The position numbers and the translations under genes were made by a program. From Orientallactaga sibirica (taxonomy: Eukaryota > Chordata > Mammalia > Rodentia > Dipodidae): a stretch of DNA of 64,000 bases. Location of the stretch: the NCBI GenBank assembly GCA_036365145.1, contig JAEOAD010002183.1, forward strand, positions 1,364,001 to 1,428,000. The letters run 5' to 3'. The first letter of the stretch is position 1. The number at the start of each line of letters is the position of its first letter. The notes below the pieces were generated by a model, which saw nothing but the letters and a program-made list of their open reading frames with translations, was not told where the DNA came from and ran no database searches. This document shows positions 34,241-47,598 of this stretch, one piece after another.

Positions 34241-36099
34241 AATTAAGCCAACCTCAGCCAGGGACAGAAATGCGGACTGAGAGTTCTCAGTAACAGGAAG
34301 AAAAGGATGTCCCAGCTGCAAGTTATCATAAGCTCATTGGCCCATCATTTGCCTGGTTGCAGCTGTATTCAACTCTCAGCTCACCCAAAGAGGTTCACAC
34401 TTCCGTGGTGCCAAAATGAATGTCTCTCTTAAAAAAAAAAGTCCAACTGCAAATAACTCTCTAATCTGCACCCTTTCAATAACACTGAAGTGCACTTCAC
34501 CAACACAGAGCGTGAGCATCTTGAATTAGCAAAGACTATTTTTAACACATGAAGGATAAGATATGAAATTAGTTTCATAGGGAATGAGAACCTTGGAGAT
34601 TATTTACTTTTCCTTAATTACTCTGACTCACCATTAATTTGGCTTTCCTGGGGTAATAAATATTTCACACTAAGATTTTGATACTAAAGGGATATGGGCA
34701 CGAATCTGGAGCTTTGGAAGTCTGAGGCAGTACCCTCGTTACTGAGACATGGTTACCCTCACTGGACATCGAAGGCCAGTCACGGATGTACTGCTCAATG
34801 ACATGTTCAATTTTTGGGTCATTTCAACACTGGGATCAGAAGCTCTGCCTTGAAGTAAGCAGAAAGCCAAACTTTGCTCAGCATCTGTTTTGCTGTTTTA
34901 TGTTACAGACAATAACCTCACCAGTGCTCCCACTAGCTCTCAGCAACGGACCCGAGTGTAGAAGAGGAAAGTTTAGACTGTGCATTGAAGAAAGTTTCTA
35001 ATGAACAGTGCAATTGGCCAAGGGAGTCAATCCCCTACAAAGGTGACTAAGGAGATACTGCAGCAAATACTCCTTAATGGGTTCATTAGCGCATCAGTGG
35101 GAAGGAATGCACTCAGCTCTCACCAAAGCACTCACAGTGAGCAGGGTTCTGCCATACACAGCTGGGCCCTTGCCAAAGCTCTTTCCTCCCATGGCTCTTA
35201 ATCAGTTGTCCATTGGCTGACACCACAAACACAGGCAGTGCATAGCAGCCAGCAGGAGCCTGAGAAGAGCAATCCACTTGCTGCCAGATGCAATATGAGA
35301 CTCACTAGGACCACTCAATCTGTCAGAGCCCTCCAGCTCCACCTGGCATTCAGCAATTAGAAAAGGGAGGAGGAGGGAGACTAAGAGCTGGGGCCTTGCT
35401 CTTGGCCCACACTGGCATAGAACTCTTCCATACTTTAAATGTCACAGGAACTGGCCCAGTATTGCATAGCTCCACTCCAGTGAGCATAAGCCATTATATT
35501 TTCTACTAGCTCTGATAAACCCATGCTTCTTTTTAATACATATATTTTCACTTTGATAAATTCATGTTTTTATTTATAAATTGTCCTTTTCTTTTGTATC
35601 TTTTTGATTGAGATTTTTGGCATGACTAGTCCATATCTTTCTAACATTCTTAACCCAAATAAAAATAGCAGACATATTCAGACACCTGCCAAACTCTACT
35701 TCTCTATCTTGTAATCAAATTTCCTGTCATGGACATGGGTTTCCATGATGAACATGTCTAGTTTGACCAATATTAATATTTCACCTTATTTATGCCCTTA
35801 AAACACTTGGACATACATATACTTTTTATTGTTCATTTATACCCCTTGGCCTCTTTCCATGAGTTTCATGACAATGAAAACTGCCAATATGCAGTTATTT
35901 CCTGCAGGCAAGCATGTTTCTTTTATTGTTACTGGATCAATTTCCTTTGTTTCCTGTCCAGGTCATACACTCTATTTGAGCCTTTACACTTACCAACATT
36001 TTTATAATTTATGCTTCTCAAGTGTATCTTTTCAATGGTTGTCTCACTTTCAATACTCAGCACTGTAGCCCTTTCCTCTGTGTCATCAGTTAAACTGAA
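34241..36099. other. Unassigned unique sequence
   Basis: About 1.9 kb with no element recognised. The small open frames (34786-35001, 35001-35201) are unsupported. Confidence 0.45.
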
Positions 36100-36275
36100 A
36101 CAAGTTGGTATTAATAATCTCTATTTTAAAGGCAAAAGGAACAATCTGGAACACTCCACCAATAATGACTGTGGACAAGGTTCTTAGCCTGTCTATGTTG
36201 TGGTTTACTCTTATTGACATAAACAATTGCTATGAGGATTAAATAAGATAGCACATGCAAACACACTGGAAAATA
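36100..36275 (+). repeat. Possible MIR relic
   Basis: The segment 'attgctatgaggattaaataagatagcacatg' resembles the MIR 3' half. The 5' half is weak. Confidence 0.4.
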
Positions 36276-36865
36276 CTCAAAAGACCTTAGCCATAATGCT
36301 GAGGCCTTCTGCCAGGCTTCCAAATGACCTTCTTGTTCGCATTAATAAAGACAACTAAAAAACAGCATCTCTGCACCAGGCCCCAGAGAGAGTGTCATCC
36401 AAGCTTTCATACATATTGCTTCAAAAGGGTAAACCAGGTACACAAAGCCTGGCCATTCCAAAGCCTGATATCTAGCTTAATTTTTTCCCATAAATTCAGC
36501 TACCAGAATTTAAGCAAAACTATAGTTGAGAGCACAAGTCAATGCATAAATGGCTATTAGGCAGAAGCACTTTCAACCATGACTCACTTACCTTTATTTC
36601 TCATACTGTGGTGAAAAGGTGGAGAATAACACCTAGTACAAAGCCAGCATTTGCCAACAACCACACATGTGGGCATTCACTGGCTTCCTATCAGTCAGTC
36701 TCTGGACTGCTGCTGGTAGAATAAGTTCCTTTGTGCTTTTTTCTTTGTCTTACAAGCAAGACATTCTACCACCACAGCTTTGGCTAACCCCAAATGATGT
36801 CACTTCAAACTTTTCTTATATCCAAGATTCTGCTTGTATGCTGAAGCTCCACTTAAAGATTCAGA
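36276..36865. other. Unassigned unique sequence
   Basis: No element recognised. Confidence 0.45.
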
Positions 36866-37123
36866 GACTGGAGAGATGGCTTAGTGGTTAAGGTGCCTGC
36901 CTGCTAACCCTAAGAACGCTGGTTCCAATCTCCAGCAGTTTCAATCTCCAGGTCCCATGTTTAGCCAGATGCAAAGTGATGCAAGGGCGCAATGCCACAC
37001 TTGCCCACATGGGGGTGCACACATCTGGATTTCGTTCACAGCAGCTGAGGGACTGCTGGCACACCCATTCTCTATCTGTCTTCCTCTCCCTCTCTGTCTG
37101 TCTCTGTGTCTCTCTCCAAAAAA

Positions 37124-37185
<62 letters not shown>

Positions 37186-37187
37186 AA
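36866..37187 (+). mobile_element. tRNA-derived SINE, long form with duplicated B box and (AAAT)n tail
   Basis: Long form with two B-box-like units (36921-36936 and the mutated unit from 36937). The tail has expanded to a long AAAT tract (about 37128-37182). Confidence 0.93.
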
Positions 37188-37380
37188 GGCTGGAGAGATG
37201 GCCCCATATTCTATTTCCCAGCACCCACATAAAGCCAGATGCACAAAGTGGTACATGTGTCTGAAGTTGATTTACAGTGGCAGAGACCCTGACTCTCTCT
37301 CTTTCAGACTGCCTCTTTTTCTATGTGTCTCTCTCTAATAAATACATAGATAAATAATATTTTTAAATAAATAAATAAAA
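37188..37380 (+). mobile_element. tRNA-derived SINE inserted at the end of another
   Basis: It starts ggctggagagatggcc directly after the AAAT tract of the previous SINE, lacks part of the head, and ends in AAATAAATAAAT. Confidence 0.85.
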
Positions 37381-37389
37381 CTCCCAACA

Positions 37390-37578
37390 GGCAGTTAAGA
37401 GATAGTAATGTATAATTGGCAAAAATGTGATGCTATCAGACATTTTCTCTCTCCCATAACTGATGGATACCCCCACAATGCAAGACCTACAATCTCCATG
37501 GGGGAGGACAGGAAGAAGGCTAAAGATGGTACATCATGGCTGTATACACACTATATAAGAAACTAATAAAAAATTTTC
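37390..37578 (+). mobile_element. L1 3' end, severely 5'-truncated
   Basis: The segment with cccataactgatggatacc and the distal gtatacacactatataag matches the end of the L1 3' UTR at about 20320-20465. Confidence 0.75.
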
Positions 37579-37580
37579 AA

Positions 37581-38411
37581 ATAATTTTTAAAAGTGACAC
37601 GAAGATAGCTTTTAAATTGATAATGGCGAAAATATAGCTCAAGGAAGATATATGTGTAAATAAACAATGTGTATTACTATGGAAGACTCTACCATTTATC
37701 TAACCCATAGTTTTTACTATGATATAAAATTACATTAAAAAAGTAATATTGTACTTTACAATAAAGTTAGCTAAACTATATTTTTTTAAAGTCTACCCAA
37801 GGTCATATATGTGTGCATATATGTATGTATGCATATAATAAATTTAAATCATTTTTGTGAATTTGATAATAAAAGCTTATTTTAAACATTTAAAAAGATG
37901 TGGTGCTATAACTTGGATGGCTTATCGCTATTAAAATTTCAAATGGACATAACATTTTGATCCAGCAATTTATTTAATAAAACGTACCACCCAAAACAAA
38001 TATTTTTTAAAGTTTGCCCAAATAAAAAATAAAGCCATTAGTATGAAAAATACACATTTAAGTATACTTGAAACAGCAATAATTTCTAGAAATAAAAAAT
38101 GGAAAGAAATGTCTATCAGTAACCTAGAAAAAATCCCAAGAGACACACCATCAATAGCCTATTCAGCAAAGCGTTGCCCCTTCCTTGCTGACAGAACGCT
38201 TAATTTCCTCTACCTATGCCCTACCTCCTAGAGGATCCACCATCCTAATAGCGCTGCAGGCAGAGAAGCAAGCCTTCAACACATGGACCTTTGGGGAATA
38301 CTCAAAATCCAAATCCACCAGTATTTTTCAGTGATTTCTCACTAAATGCTACTTTGCTCTAAGAATTGTGGTTCTCAAAATTAATGACATCAGATAAAAT
38401 ATTCAGTCATT
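37581..38411. other. Unassigned AT-rich sequence
   Basis: No element recognised. Confidence 0.45.
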
Positions 38412-38429
38412 AGAAAAATATTATATACA

Positions 38430-38716
38430 GGGCTGGAGAGATGGCTTAGCGGTTAAGGCGTCTGCCTGCTAAGCCTAAGAATGCTGGTTCCAATGTCCAG
38501 CGGTTCCAATCTCCAGGTCCCACGTTTAGCCAGATGCAAAGTGACGCAAGGGCGCAATGCCGCACTTGACCACAAGGGGGCGCACACATCTGGATTTCGT
38601 TCTCAGCAGCTGAGAGACTGCTGGCGCGCCCATTTCTGTCTCCCTCTCCCTCTCTATCTCTCTCTGTCTCTCTCTCTCCAAATAAATAAAAAATAATAAA
38701 AAAAATTTAAAAAAAA
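38430..38716 (+). mobile_element. tRNA-derived SINE, long form with duplicated B box, young
   Basis: Near-intact long form. The B-box unit is duplicated at 38486-38501 and 38502-38516. The exact 18-bp TSD agaaaaatattatataca lies at 38412-38429 and 38717-38734. Confidence 0.97.
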
Positions 38717-38872
38717 AGAAAAATATTATATACATACATGTATACATAAATATGTTTATACTGTATTATAAATATGCATATACGTGCACACTGACATAAA
38801 AAGATGCCTATGGTTTATTTAAAAAGATAATGTTGCAGATAGCAGATTCATTAAAAATCCCATATGCATGTG

Positions 38873-38873
<1 letters not shown>

Positions 38874-38903
<30 letters not shown>
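38874..38903. repeat. (AC)n microsatellite
   Basis: About 15 uninterrupted AC units. Confidence 0.95.
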
Positions 38904-38904
<1 letters not shown>

Positions 38905-39770
38905 AGAGACTCAGAAGCATGGCATGCCTGGAAGAATTTTACTAAAATGTAAACAGTGGTTGTCTCTAGTGGGATCTCTGAGGAATATTACTTCCTTTTT
39001 TGCATTCTTTTATAGTACTTGCTCTTTTATAAAGACATGCATTTTGGTGAAGAAAAAAATTAAGCTTAACAAAAACCTGGCTGTTTACTGATTCTTTCTG
39101 TATTATAAAATAAATTGATACCTTTGCCTTGAAACTCTCTCCAAACTTAAGCATTCCAGGGGAAAAAAATATCAAAGAAACTAGCTAGACACTAAAATAT
39201 TATTCCATTATAAAATTCCATGATGAAGCAATGGACCCACTTTTAGAGCTGAATTTATACATGTTGAAAAAGAAACATAGCCAGAGCTTTCAAAGTATCA
39301 TTCTAGAATACTGGGAATAGCATTAATCAAAATGAAACAACTTCTTACAGAAACTGAGCTTCATCTCCTGAAAAACGAGGACTCCTTGTAGGGGAGGGGA
39401 GAGGCACAGGCTAAACAAGAGCATGCGGCATTGTAAGGACTGAGGAGGTCACTCAAAAGCTGCAGAAGGCAGCTGGATATCTACACCCTTCAGTTGCAAA
39501 GCCTTCTTCTCGGTATCTCAAGCCCTTCCCTGGTATTAATGGCTTCAAAAAAACAAGACTAAATGCTCTCTGGGATTTTCAGTTCTAAAATAATTGTTGA
39601 CACATTTAGTATACATTGTTGGAGCACTAATATCTTCAGCCCAAAGATTTTTTCAGTGCTGCAGATTCAGGCTATATGCAACAGATCTAAGAGGCATCAC
39701 TGCGTTGAGAAAATCTACTGACGATAAACAGAAAATAGAATTCAAATATGAAATCTTGATTTATTTGTGA
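38904..39770. other. Unassigned unique sequence
   Basis: No element recognised. Confidence 0.45.
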
Positions 39771-39774
39771 ATAT

Positions 39775-41452
39775 TAATACAAAAAAACCCTCTGGATTCT
39801 GCTCATTGAGTCACCAAAACAAGTCAACAAAGACAGGATAATAGAAGGGGGACTAGTTAGGAAGAGGAAGGAATTCAATGAAAGGGGGCAAGAAAGGGTA
39901 ATAGAGGTAAATATGGCTAAAATATACATACATGCATAAATTTGTCAAATATTTTTTATATTTTTATTTACTTATTTATTTGACAGAGAGAGGGAAGGGG
40001 AGGTATGGAGAGAGAGAGAGAGAGACAGAGAGAGAGAGGGAGGGAGAATGGTTACACCAAGGCCTCTAGCCACTGCAAACGAACTTCAGACACGTGCGCC
40101 CCCTTGTGCATCTGGCTAACGTGGGTCCCAGAGAATTGAATCTGGGTCCTTTGGCTTTGTAGGCAAATGCCTTAACCACTAAGCCATCCCTCCAGCCCTC
40201 AAATATTTTTTTTTTAATTAAGAAAGGACTTAAGGGGATGGCATTGTATATATGTAAGTAGAACAAATTACTAGAGGTGGAAAGGACTAAGTGAAGTCGG
40301 GGAAAAGAGACTGAGTAAAGGAAGGATGGGGGAGGGTTAATCAAAATCTAAGAGGGGGGGAAAAAGAAAAAATCTAAGAGGGTATAAATAAGTCATATGG
40401 AAACCTATTGGGGGGGGGGCAATTACACACTGAAGCCATAGACTGTTACTAGAAAATTTTCAGTGCCAGGGAAGTTTACCTTCCAATGTGTTGTTGGCCA
40501 GGAAGGTCCCTGATGCCCCCAAAACCTTATAGGCCATTGCCAAGGTTCTTAGTTTCCCACCGGGAATAGATGGTAAGACCCTACTACTGAAGACTTTACA
40601 TGCTTGGGCTGCAGGGTCACTGAGAAATCTTGCTAGAGCTGAGCTGAAAACCTCCTCCCTGTAGACCAGCTGACAGAAAGCTGGAAAAAGCTATACTTCG
40701 TGCAGCTCCAAAGGAGAGAGAGGTCATCAGTGGAGACAAACAACAGTGGACACTGCAAGCCTTAAATTTGGCCAGCCAGGCCAAAGGAGCCAATACATGC
40801 AATAGTGTCATGTCTATTACAGGGGAAACCAACCACTCTCTAATTGGAATGGAGGCCTGCGGAATACATGCCTAATACTGAAAAATCTATGACGGGGGAA
40901 GTCATGAGCCCTAGGGGTGTAATGCCTGCTGGTGTCTGGCTAAATGCCTATAGTATGCTCACCAAACTGTCTAGTAAACACTTCTCTTAATGTTCATAGC
41001 CATATATTAATGCTACTATCACATTCGGTTAGGGAAGCTTCTCTTTTCAGGTGGCAGTGACCTTGGGATGACTCAAAAGGCACCATGGTGCTGACAAGAA
41101 GGGACGGAGGAGTGCTCAGCACTGAAACATCTCTATCACACCTTCCAAGGATCAGGATCCATTGCAAAAGAAGTGGCGGAAACAATGTAAGAGCCAAAGG
41201 AAGGTTAGGACTCCTTACAACGAACTCTTTCAGACACAAAATGGCCTGGATATCCATGACCTCGCAGTGCCTAGCACTCCTACACAAGACCATCATAACA
41301 CAAGGAAAAGATAATGACATCAATGATTGAGAAGGGGAGGAGATACAATGAAGAATGGAGCTGTGAAGAGGAAAGTGGGGGGAAGGGATTATCATGGTTT
41401 ATTGTCTATAATTATGGAAGTTGTCAATAATAAATTTAAAAAGAAAAGAAAA
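39775..41452 (+). mobile_element. 5'-truncated L1, 3' UTR only, second lineage
   Basis: It consists of 3' UTR sequence with several G-rich tracts (around 40320-40420), and ends in 'attatggaagttgtcaataa' plus an A-rich tail. It shares only short blocks such as 'ggtaagaccctact' with the L1 at 19442-20485, so it belongs to a different L1 lineage. It carries a SINE at 39958-40198. The left boundary is approximate. Confidence 0.7.
39958..40198 (-). mobile_element. tRNA-derived SINE inserted in an L1 3' UTR
   Basis: Minus-strand element with 5' end gggctggagggatggcttag at 40198. The exact 13-bp TSD tcaaatatttttt lies at 39945-39957 and 40199-40211. Confidence 0.96.
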
Positions 41453-42139
41453 GAATATGAGAGCTATAAGATGGTTCCATAGTGCATAAGAATAAGAAAC
41501 AGGAGGGTGAAGCTCAACCCTTGGCTGCAATTAGGGACCATTTTCAGTCCTACACAAGCAGCATGAATGAGGAGGAGACTTGAGTAAAATATATATTACC
41601 CGTTGAGAAACAGTAATGTAGATAATTACAAGGATACTTCCTTCCAGATAGTCAACCTTCATTGTCTAATTCTGTCTGGGATTATTCTACTTGTCTCCAT
41701 AGCTATAGTTACTATTCCCATCACTTGTTCCAGCCACCACTATCATCTATCCTTAATAATATTTTGTTATTATTAACAGATAATTTCTAAGTTTGTTCTC
41801 TTGCTTTATGTCTTTCCCTTTCTAATCCCTTTCTCCATAAACTTGCCAGAAATCTCATATACACTAAGATCAGATCAGATCACTTCATCTACAACCCATC
41901 AGTGGCTCTTAATGAGTATAGTGTTTCCATTTGCAAAGATGAAAATGCTTTACAATAGAGACATGTGGTACTTGCACAACTGTGAATGTTCTAATGAAAC
42001 TGAAATGTTCACATTCAAATGATTCATTTTGTGTTATATAAAGTCTCCTCAATTTAAAAACAAAGAAAAGCAAAACCTTCTTAAAAGATCCCCTGGAACT
42101 TAAATCTCAAGTCCACACTATGGGGTAGAAAGGCTGGTT
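41453..42139. other. Unassigned unique sequence
   Basis: It may include diverged L2 sequence near 41870-41960 ('ctacaacccatcagtggctc'), too weak to claim. Confidence 0.4.
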
Positions 42140-42289
42140 TTACCAAGCCCTAACATGCACAGCTCATCAGCCTCATTCTCATCCATTGTCCACCCTCACT
42201 CTCTGCTCCCCAGCAACATTAGCTATTTTTCAGTTTCCAAAAAACAATCTTTTTCTGGACATTATACATGAGACTCCCCACCTAGATAA

Positions 42290-42575
42290 TCTCAACCACC
42301 TTTCAGGTATTAATTTATAAATTACTCTCCCATAGAGGCTCCCCTGACCACTGCACCCTTATTATACCCTTGTAGAAAACTTGGTCTTTTCCAAGTACTT
42401 ATCATGAGTTTCAATTATATAATTATTTTGTGTTTGCTTAATGTCCTTTCCAAAAAGCTATGGACTCCCAGGAAGCAAGGAATAATGATTATTTTGCTCA
42501 CTACTGTGTTCCCAGCATCCAGTGTGAACTTGGCACAATAAATACCTATTCATTTGGCAGAGTGAATATCTAGTA
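42290..42575 (+). repeat. L2 LINE 3' end
   Basis: The blocks 'ggctcccctgaccactgcac', 'actactgtgttcccagcatc' and 'cacaataaatacctattc' follow the L2 terminal consensus order. Confidence 0.7.
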
Positions 42576-45080
42576 TGCTTTCCCCAGAAACATTAAATCT
42601 CTACTACAAAATAAATATCTAGCTAGTTTACAATGCTATGTGAGATATAAAATACACATGTCAAAATTAATTATCAATTATGATAACAGTCAGAAACACA
42701 CACAATATAGAGTGCTTTGACTGATGTGCAGAAAACAGCTTCTCTAACTTCCAAACACCTGTTTTATGTTACTGGTCAGAATCAAGTCCCTAATGCTTAT
42801 GAAATTTCCTCTTAAACAGCCTTGCCTCATGCCACTTCACATTGCTAATAGGGAAAGAGAGTGCATCTCTACAGAAAGATGCAATTGAAACTGGTAAAGG
42901 ACAAGGCTTTAGAAATATGTCACAAGAAACTCATAGTTGCTTTCACATACACAAGCAAAGCTTTCTTGAATTAAAGTGCATAGAGAATTACCAGGAAAAA
43001 TAGGATCTTGAACTCAGTAAGTTCTGAGAGCTAACGAGAGGAAAAAGAAACTAAGGGAAAAGGGGAAGTCTCACAACAGCATATGTAAGTGGTCTTTTGT
43101 TACTAAATAAACTGTTCTTTGGTGATTACAGGTGTGCAGCAATATATTTTTCCAACTTTATACTTATATTAACTAGAAGCCTCATTTCCATGAAGCTGGT
43201 GTGTCTTAATTGTTTGCCTTACCCATTTAAAACAAGCTTATTTTCCATTTTCAGCTAACCCAGAGACACCTAGTCCACAATTCTCCATCCCAGCACTCAC
43301 CACTTTTAATCATTATGGAGAAACACAGGTAAGCTAGTCGTCTCACAGGCAGGGTCCGAAAAGGTCCATCTGTTCACAACTGTGTGCACCAGCCCACAAA
43401 ATATTCCCTAACCCCATTTTCACTGCAAGGGCAGGAGAACACATTTATTACCTATGCCAAACTCTATTTTCAATACTTAAATTCTTCTTTTACCAGATCT
43501 TTACATTTTTCTAGGTTCCAGTTCTGTACATCTGGTGGTTGTAAGACACTACATGTACTACAATGGTAAAGGTACTGCTTATTGCAACAGAGGACACAGA
43601 ACAATGTAAGGTTTGTGTGCTCTTTTGTACATCTCGGCTGAAAATACCTCTACTTCTTTTCTTGATGGGGACTCGGGTCCCAACTCTCCAGAAAAGTGAT
43701 GAAACAGCTCAAAGACCAACAGGGTATCAATGAACAAGACTGTTCTTGGAGGAGGAGTGATTAAACTATCCCTGCACTGCCCCACCACCATCGCTAAGGA
43801 GCTCTTTTTGGTCCTTCTTCAAAGCAGTATGAGTGACCACATGGTGGCCCCAGCTCTGGGGCCCTCTGAAATGTCTCTTTAACTGGTTTTGTACCAAAAG
43901 AGGCTATGTGAGTCCTGTTTCCCTCTTTCTACGATGTTCTCATTAATGTACTTGCCATTGTTTTGGCTGTAGAACCATATACAACTCGGGGAGCTGAGTT
44001 GGAATCTGACAAAACATATAAAAAGTAGAATGCCAGCCAAAGCAAACCCTGAGTCATCAGTGGCCTGAGCTATAAGCTCAAGCACACTCAAGAGTGAGTC
44101 ATGAGACCAATGTGTTAATACATTAAGGACATGACACAGAGACATGAGGTCAATCTAAACTTCTGGCAGAAAACCAGACAGGGAAAGTTAGTAAAGGAGA
44201 GGTTGAAAGACAGAAAAACAAAGATAATAGAAGAAATTGCCAAAATGCCACATACAAAGAGAATTGTCTCAGAGACTCTGAGACAAGGAAGAGAGATAGA
44301 GATTATTGGGGGCAGCAGTGAGATTATAAATGCATGCTCACAAGATTCACATCTACTCCATGCTTTGAGGAACTGAGGGATGTCTACCTAGGAAAGCAGA
44401 GATCTCTCCAAGTCTTCCACTGTTTCCGTGATGAGGATAGAGATAACCTCATGCAAGGTAGTCCAGAGCAAGAAGCCACCCACCTCCCTACAGAGACCAT
44501 AACAGGAGGTAGGTCATTAATGAACAACCAGAACGAAAAAAGGTCTGTGAAGCATGAGTGTGGTGACAAAAGAGGGGTTCCTGCCACCAGCGATGCCACC
44601 CAAAAGTAGACCAAAAACGGCACCCTGGTTTTTTGCTGTTTTTTCTACTGTCTCCAGCCAGCAGACTGGAAAGTCTGGGGAAGCAAACTATAAGCGTGAG
44701 CCCATACTAAACAGAGAGGAAGAGCTGCAGCAAGAGACAGGAAAGGAAGTATTCAGTGAAAAGAGGAATCGTCATCATGAGCTTTTGTAAGCAAGCTTCT
44801 AATACAAAAGACATACCTTACAAGGTCGCCTTTACTGTCACCCAGTGGCCACAGGAGTATACAAAGTGAAAGCATTACCTGCGGGGCAGCCCCTAGACCT
44901 TCCTGTCATGTTCAAGTGGCTCCTGATAACACTTGGCAGAATTTTAAGAGTGGGAAGGCATCTGGGAAATTTAATTTTTAATTATGTTTTTCTTCAGTTA
45001 CAGGTACGCCAGTACTAGACTAGGCAAGGAAATTTTTAAATTCTAGAATGAAAAAGGATATAGCTATTAAATTTTTTTAA
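42576..45080. other. Unassigned unique sequence
   Basis: About 2.5 kb without a recognised repeat. Overlapping open frames at 44131-44790 have a biased Lys/Glu/Arg-rich composition but no family that I know and no splice context. Confidence 0.45.
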
Positions 45081-45084
45081 AGTC

Positions 45085-45212
45085 ATATATAGTTGTATAC
45101 ATGGTAATCTCAGCACTTAAGAGGCAGAAAAAGGAAGACTTTGTGTATTGAGGCCAGTCTGAGCAACAAAGCAAGTTCCAGGTCCTTTCTTAAAACAACA
45201 ACAATAATAATA
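45085..45212 (+). repeat. Old B1-like SINE
   Basis: Degraded 7SL-type body: 'tggtaatctcagcacttaag', 'ggccagtctgagcaacaaag', with an (AAC)(AAT) tail. Confidence 0.65.
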
Positions 45213-46490
45213 AGTAACATATATAAACACATGTGTGCAAGTTAAAGGGGGGGTCTGAGTAAGATTAACAGAGTGCATCAGCATCTACATCCTAGTTATA
45301 ATACTGTAGTATATACAATGTTTTTATGAGATGCTATCTTTGTAGGATCTGAGCAAAGGAGTACAGAGTCTCTATGTTGTTTCTTACAACTACATGTGAA
45401 TACACAATTATCTCAAAGTGAAAGGTTTAATATCCTATAATAACAAGACCTCTTGCTTTTCATTGTGATTTTCTCAGAGTGTCTCTAACCTCTCCCACCC
45501 TCAAAATACTCAGTATCTTTACTGTCATAATGCTTTCTTCTCCCTGCTAATCAAATCCGAGAGCACTCTTTGCTAACCCATTCCTCAAAATTTAGTCTTT
45601 TTGTCATTGACTCAAAACTACTTTTGCAAAAATAAGATGATGTTAGGCTGTTCATTTGATTATTCAGCCTTCACATTTCTCACTACAGACAGAGTCAGGA
45701 TCTTAGTATTCATACTATACTAATTAGAAGGCTGCCCTATCTTATTTCATATCATCTAACAAGCTTTAACTTGCTCATTTCATAATTAAGCATTTAATTC
45801 AAAACAGTTCTCTTTGTGGATTTATGCCTTCTTTCTCCCACTCTCTGTACCCCTTGATCTCCTTTAGGAGCTGGTGGCCTAAGAACAGGCAGGAAAACTG
45901 CAGTCAAAAGCTGGGCATTGTGGCAGAATAGGAGGAGAAAGCCAGCCCCACCCCAGCTACCACTCATTCACTTAAGCTAAAATACAGGCTATCAGAGCAG
46001 CAGGGAAAACAATAGATGTAAGTGCACAGAATCATGCTTGGTCTTCCAGAAAGTGACTGTGGCTGAACATCACTTCTTGGCCACAAGCAAAGGAGAAATA
46101 AAAATCGCTGTTCATTACAAGATGGACAGGCATCAAAAATATCTCTCCAATTCTCTACAAATCCACAAACCTTTCCTGTGAAATTTAACTTCCTTTCTTC
46201 CTCTAATGATCTGATGGTGAATTATTTATAGTCTTCAACTTATTTTTGTCTTCTTTTATTTATGCCAAAATTGTACAATTTAGAGATCCAGACTGAGATT
46301 ACAAACCAAACAAAGAGAAGAGTCCTGACCTTCCAAGGTGCCACTTGTAAAGGGCAGAACAGGATAAAAAAAGACTGAAGCTTCCTTTGGGGGATGCCAG
46401 TAAGTTAACTCACCACATATCATAGGTGGCTGTGGTGTGTGAGTTGCTCCACAGCATTCTGTCCAACTACATCTTCATCCCCAAGCTTAA
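45213..46490. other. Unassigned unique sequence
   Basis: No element recognised. Confidence 0.45.
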
Positions 46491-46499
46491 ATATTTATC

Positions 46500-46665
46500 A
46501 CTACCTGCCTGGGCACTGCCTCTTCCCAACTGGTCTCATTGTCCCCAATTCTTCCATTAATCCATTCTCCACATATCCACCACAGTGATCCTTAAGCTCC
46601 AAATACAAAACATAGTACCCTCATCTAAAGCCTTTAGTAACTCTCTTTCATCAAAGACTGGGGTT
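46500..46665 (+). repeat. L2 LINE fragment
   Basis: The blocks 'cacagtgatccttaagctcc' and 'aaagcctttagtaactctc' follow the internal part of the L2 3' region. Confidence 0.5.
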
Positions 46666-47337
46666 CCCAAACTTGCCTTCTTATTTTTTAAAGGCATATG
46701 CTATCATTTCTCATGTTGAATTCCACAGAAGCAGACCTTGAGACAGAAATTAAGGGCCAACCATATATTCAAGAAGGAATCTTAGGAAGGGTTAGTACAG
46801 TTGGTAGAAGAGACACAGCTGCTAAGACAGGTTAGCAGACTACCTCTGTGAGTTACTGAGGAGCAGCTTTGAGGTGGAAGCCTGGAACACAGAGTAGAGC
46901 ATCCATAATGGTTGTTATCACATTCCAGGGTGGAGGACACTAGGGTACTACCAAGCTCTTTTCTGCCATGGCTGAGGGCAGCTCAAGGCCACTATCTGTG
47001 CTGCCCATATGTGAGAGAGAAAGCCCCAGGTCAACAATAGAAGATTATTTGCAGTATTCTATAGTCCAGTTCTGGAGCATGGAGTATCAGGGTGTATGCT
47101 AAGAGTGATCATGACCACTCCACCAGGCCACATCCCGAAAGATTCCCATGCAGTGGGTTTGGGTTGGACCTGGAAAGCTGTATTATAACAAACACTTCAC
47201 AGGAATCCTGCGAACAAGCAGATTTGAGAAATTCTGACCAATCTCGCTAGTTCAAAACCCGTGGTGTAAATCCACGCTGACTTTGTGCACATTGCTGGAA
47301 ACAAAATGTTCTCTTCCATAATTAAATTTATGTATTA
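46666..47337. other. Unassigned; possibly an old repeat
   Basis: 'tccacagaagcagaccttga' onward resembles a family of old mammalian repeats that I cannot name. Confidence 0.35.
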
Positions 47338-47348
47338 AGAATCTTGGG

Positions 47349-47590
47349 AGCTGGAGAGATTGCTTAGTGATTAAGGCACTTGCCTGCAATGCCAAAGCAC
47401 CCAGGTGCAATTCCTCAAGACCCCCATACGCCATATGCACAAGGTGATGCATGCATCTGGAGTTAGTTTTCAGCTTCAGCAGCTGGAGGCCCCGGCATGC
47501 CCATTCCCTCTCTATCTGCTTCTTTCTCTCTTTTTCTCTCTTTCTCAAATAAATTAAATTTATTAAAAAAAAAAAAGAGAGAGAGAGAGA
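47349..47590 (+). mobile_element. tRNA-derived SINE, first of a tandem pair
   Basis: It starts agctggagagattgcttagt and ends in a poly-A plus (GA)n tail. The TSD agaatcttggg lies at 47338-47348 and 47591-47601. The right copy overlaps the first bases of the next SINE, so this one inserted at the 5' edge of that older copy. Confidence 0.88.
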
Positions 47591-47598
47591 GAATCTTG

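Noticed and set aside
44131..44790. Series of overlapping 78-91-codon frames
   Set aside because: Overlapping frames on both strands without homology that I recognise. Composition follows the local purine-rich DNA.
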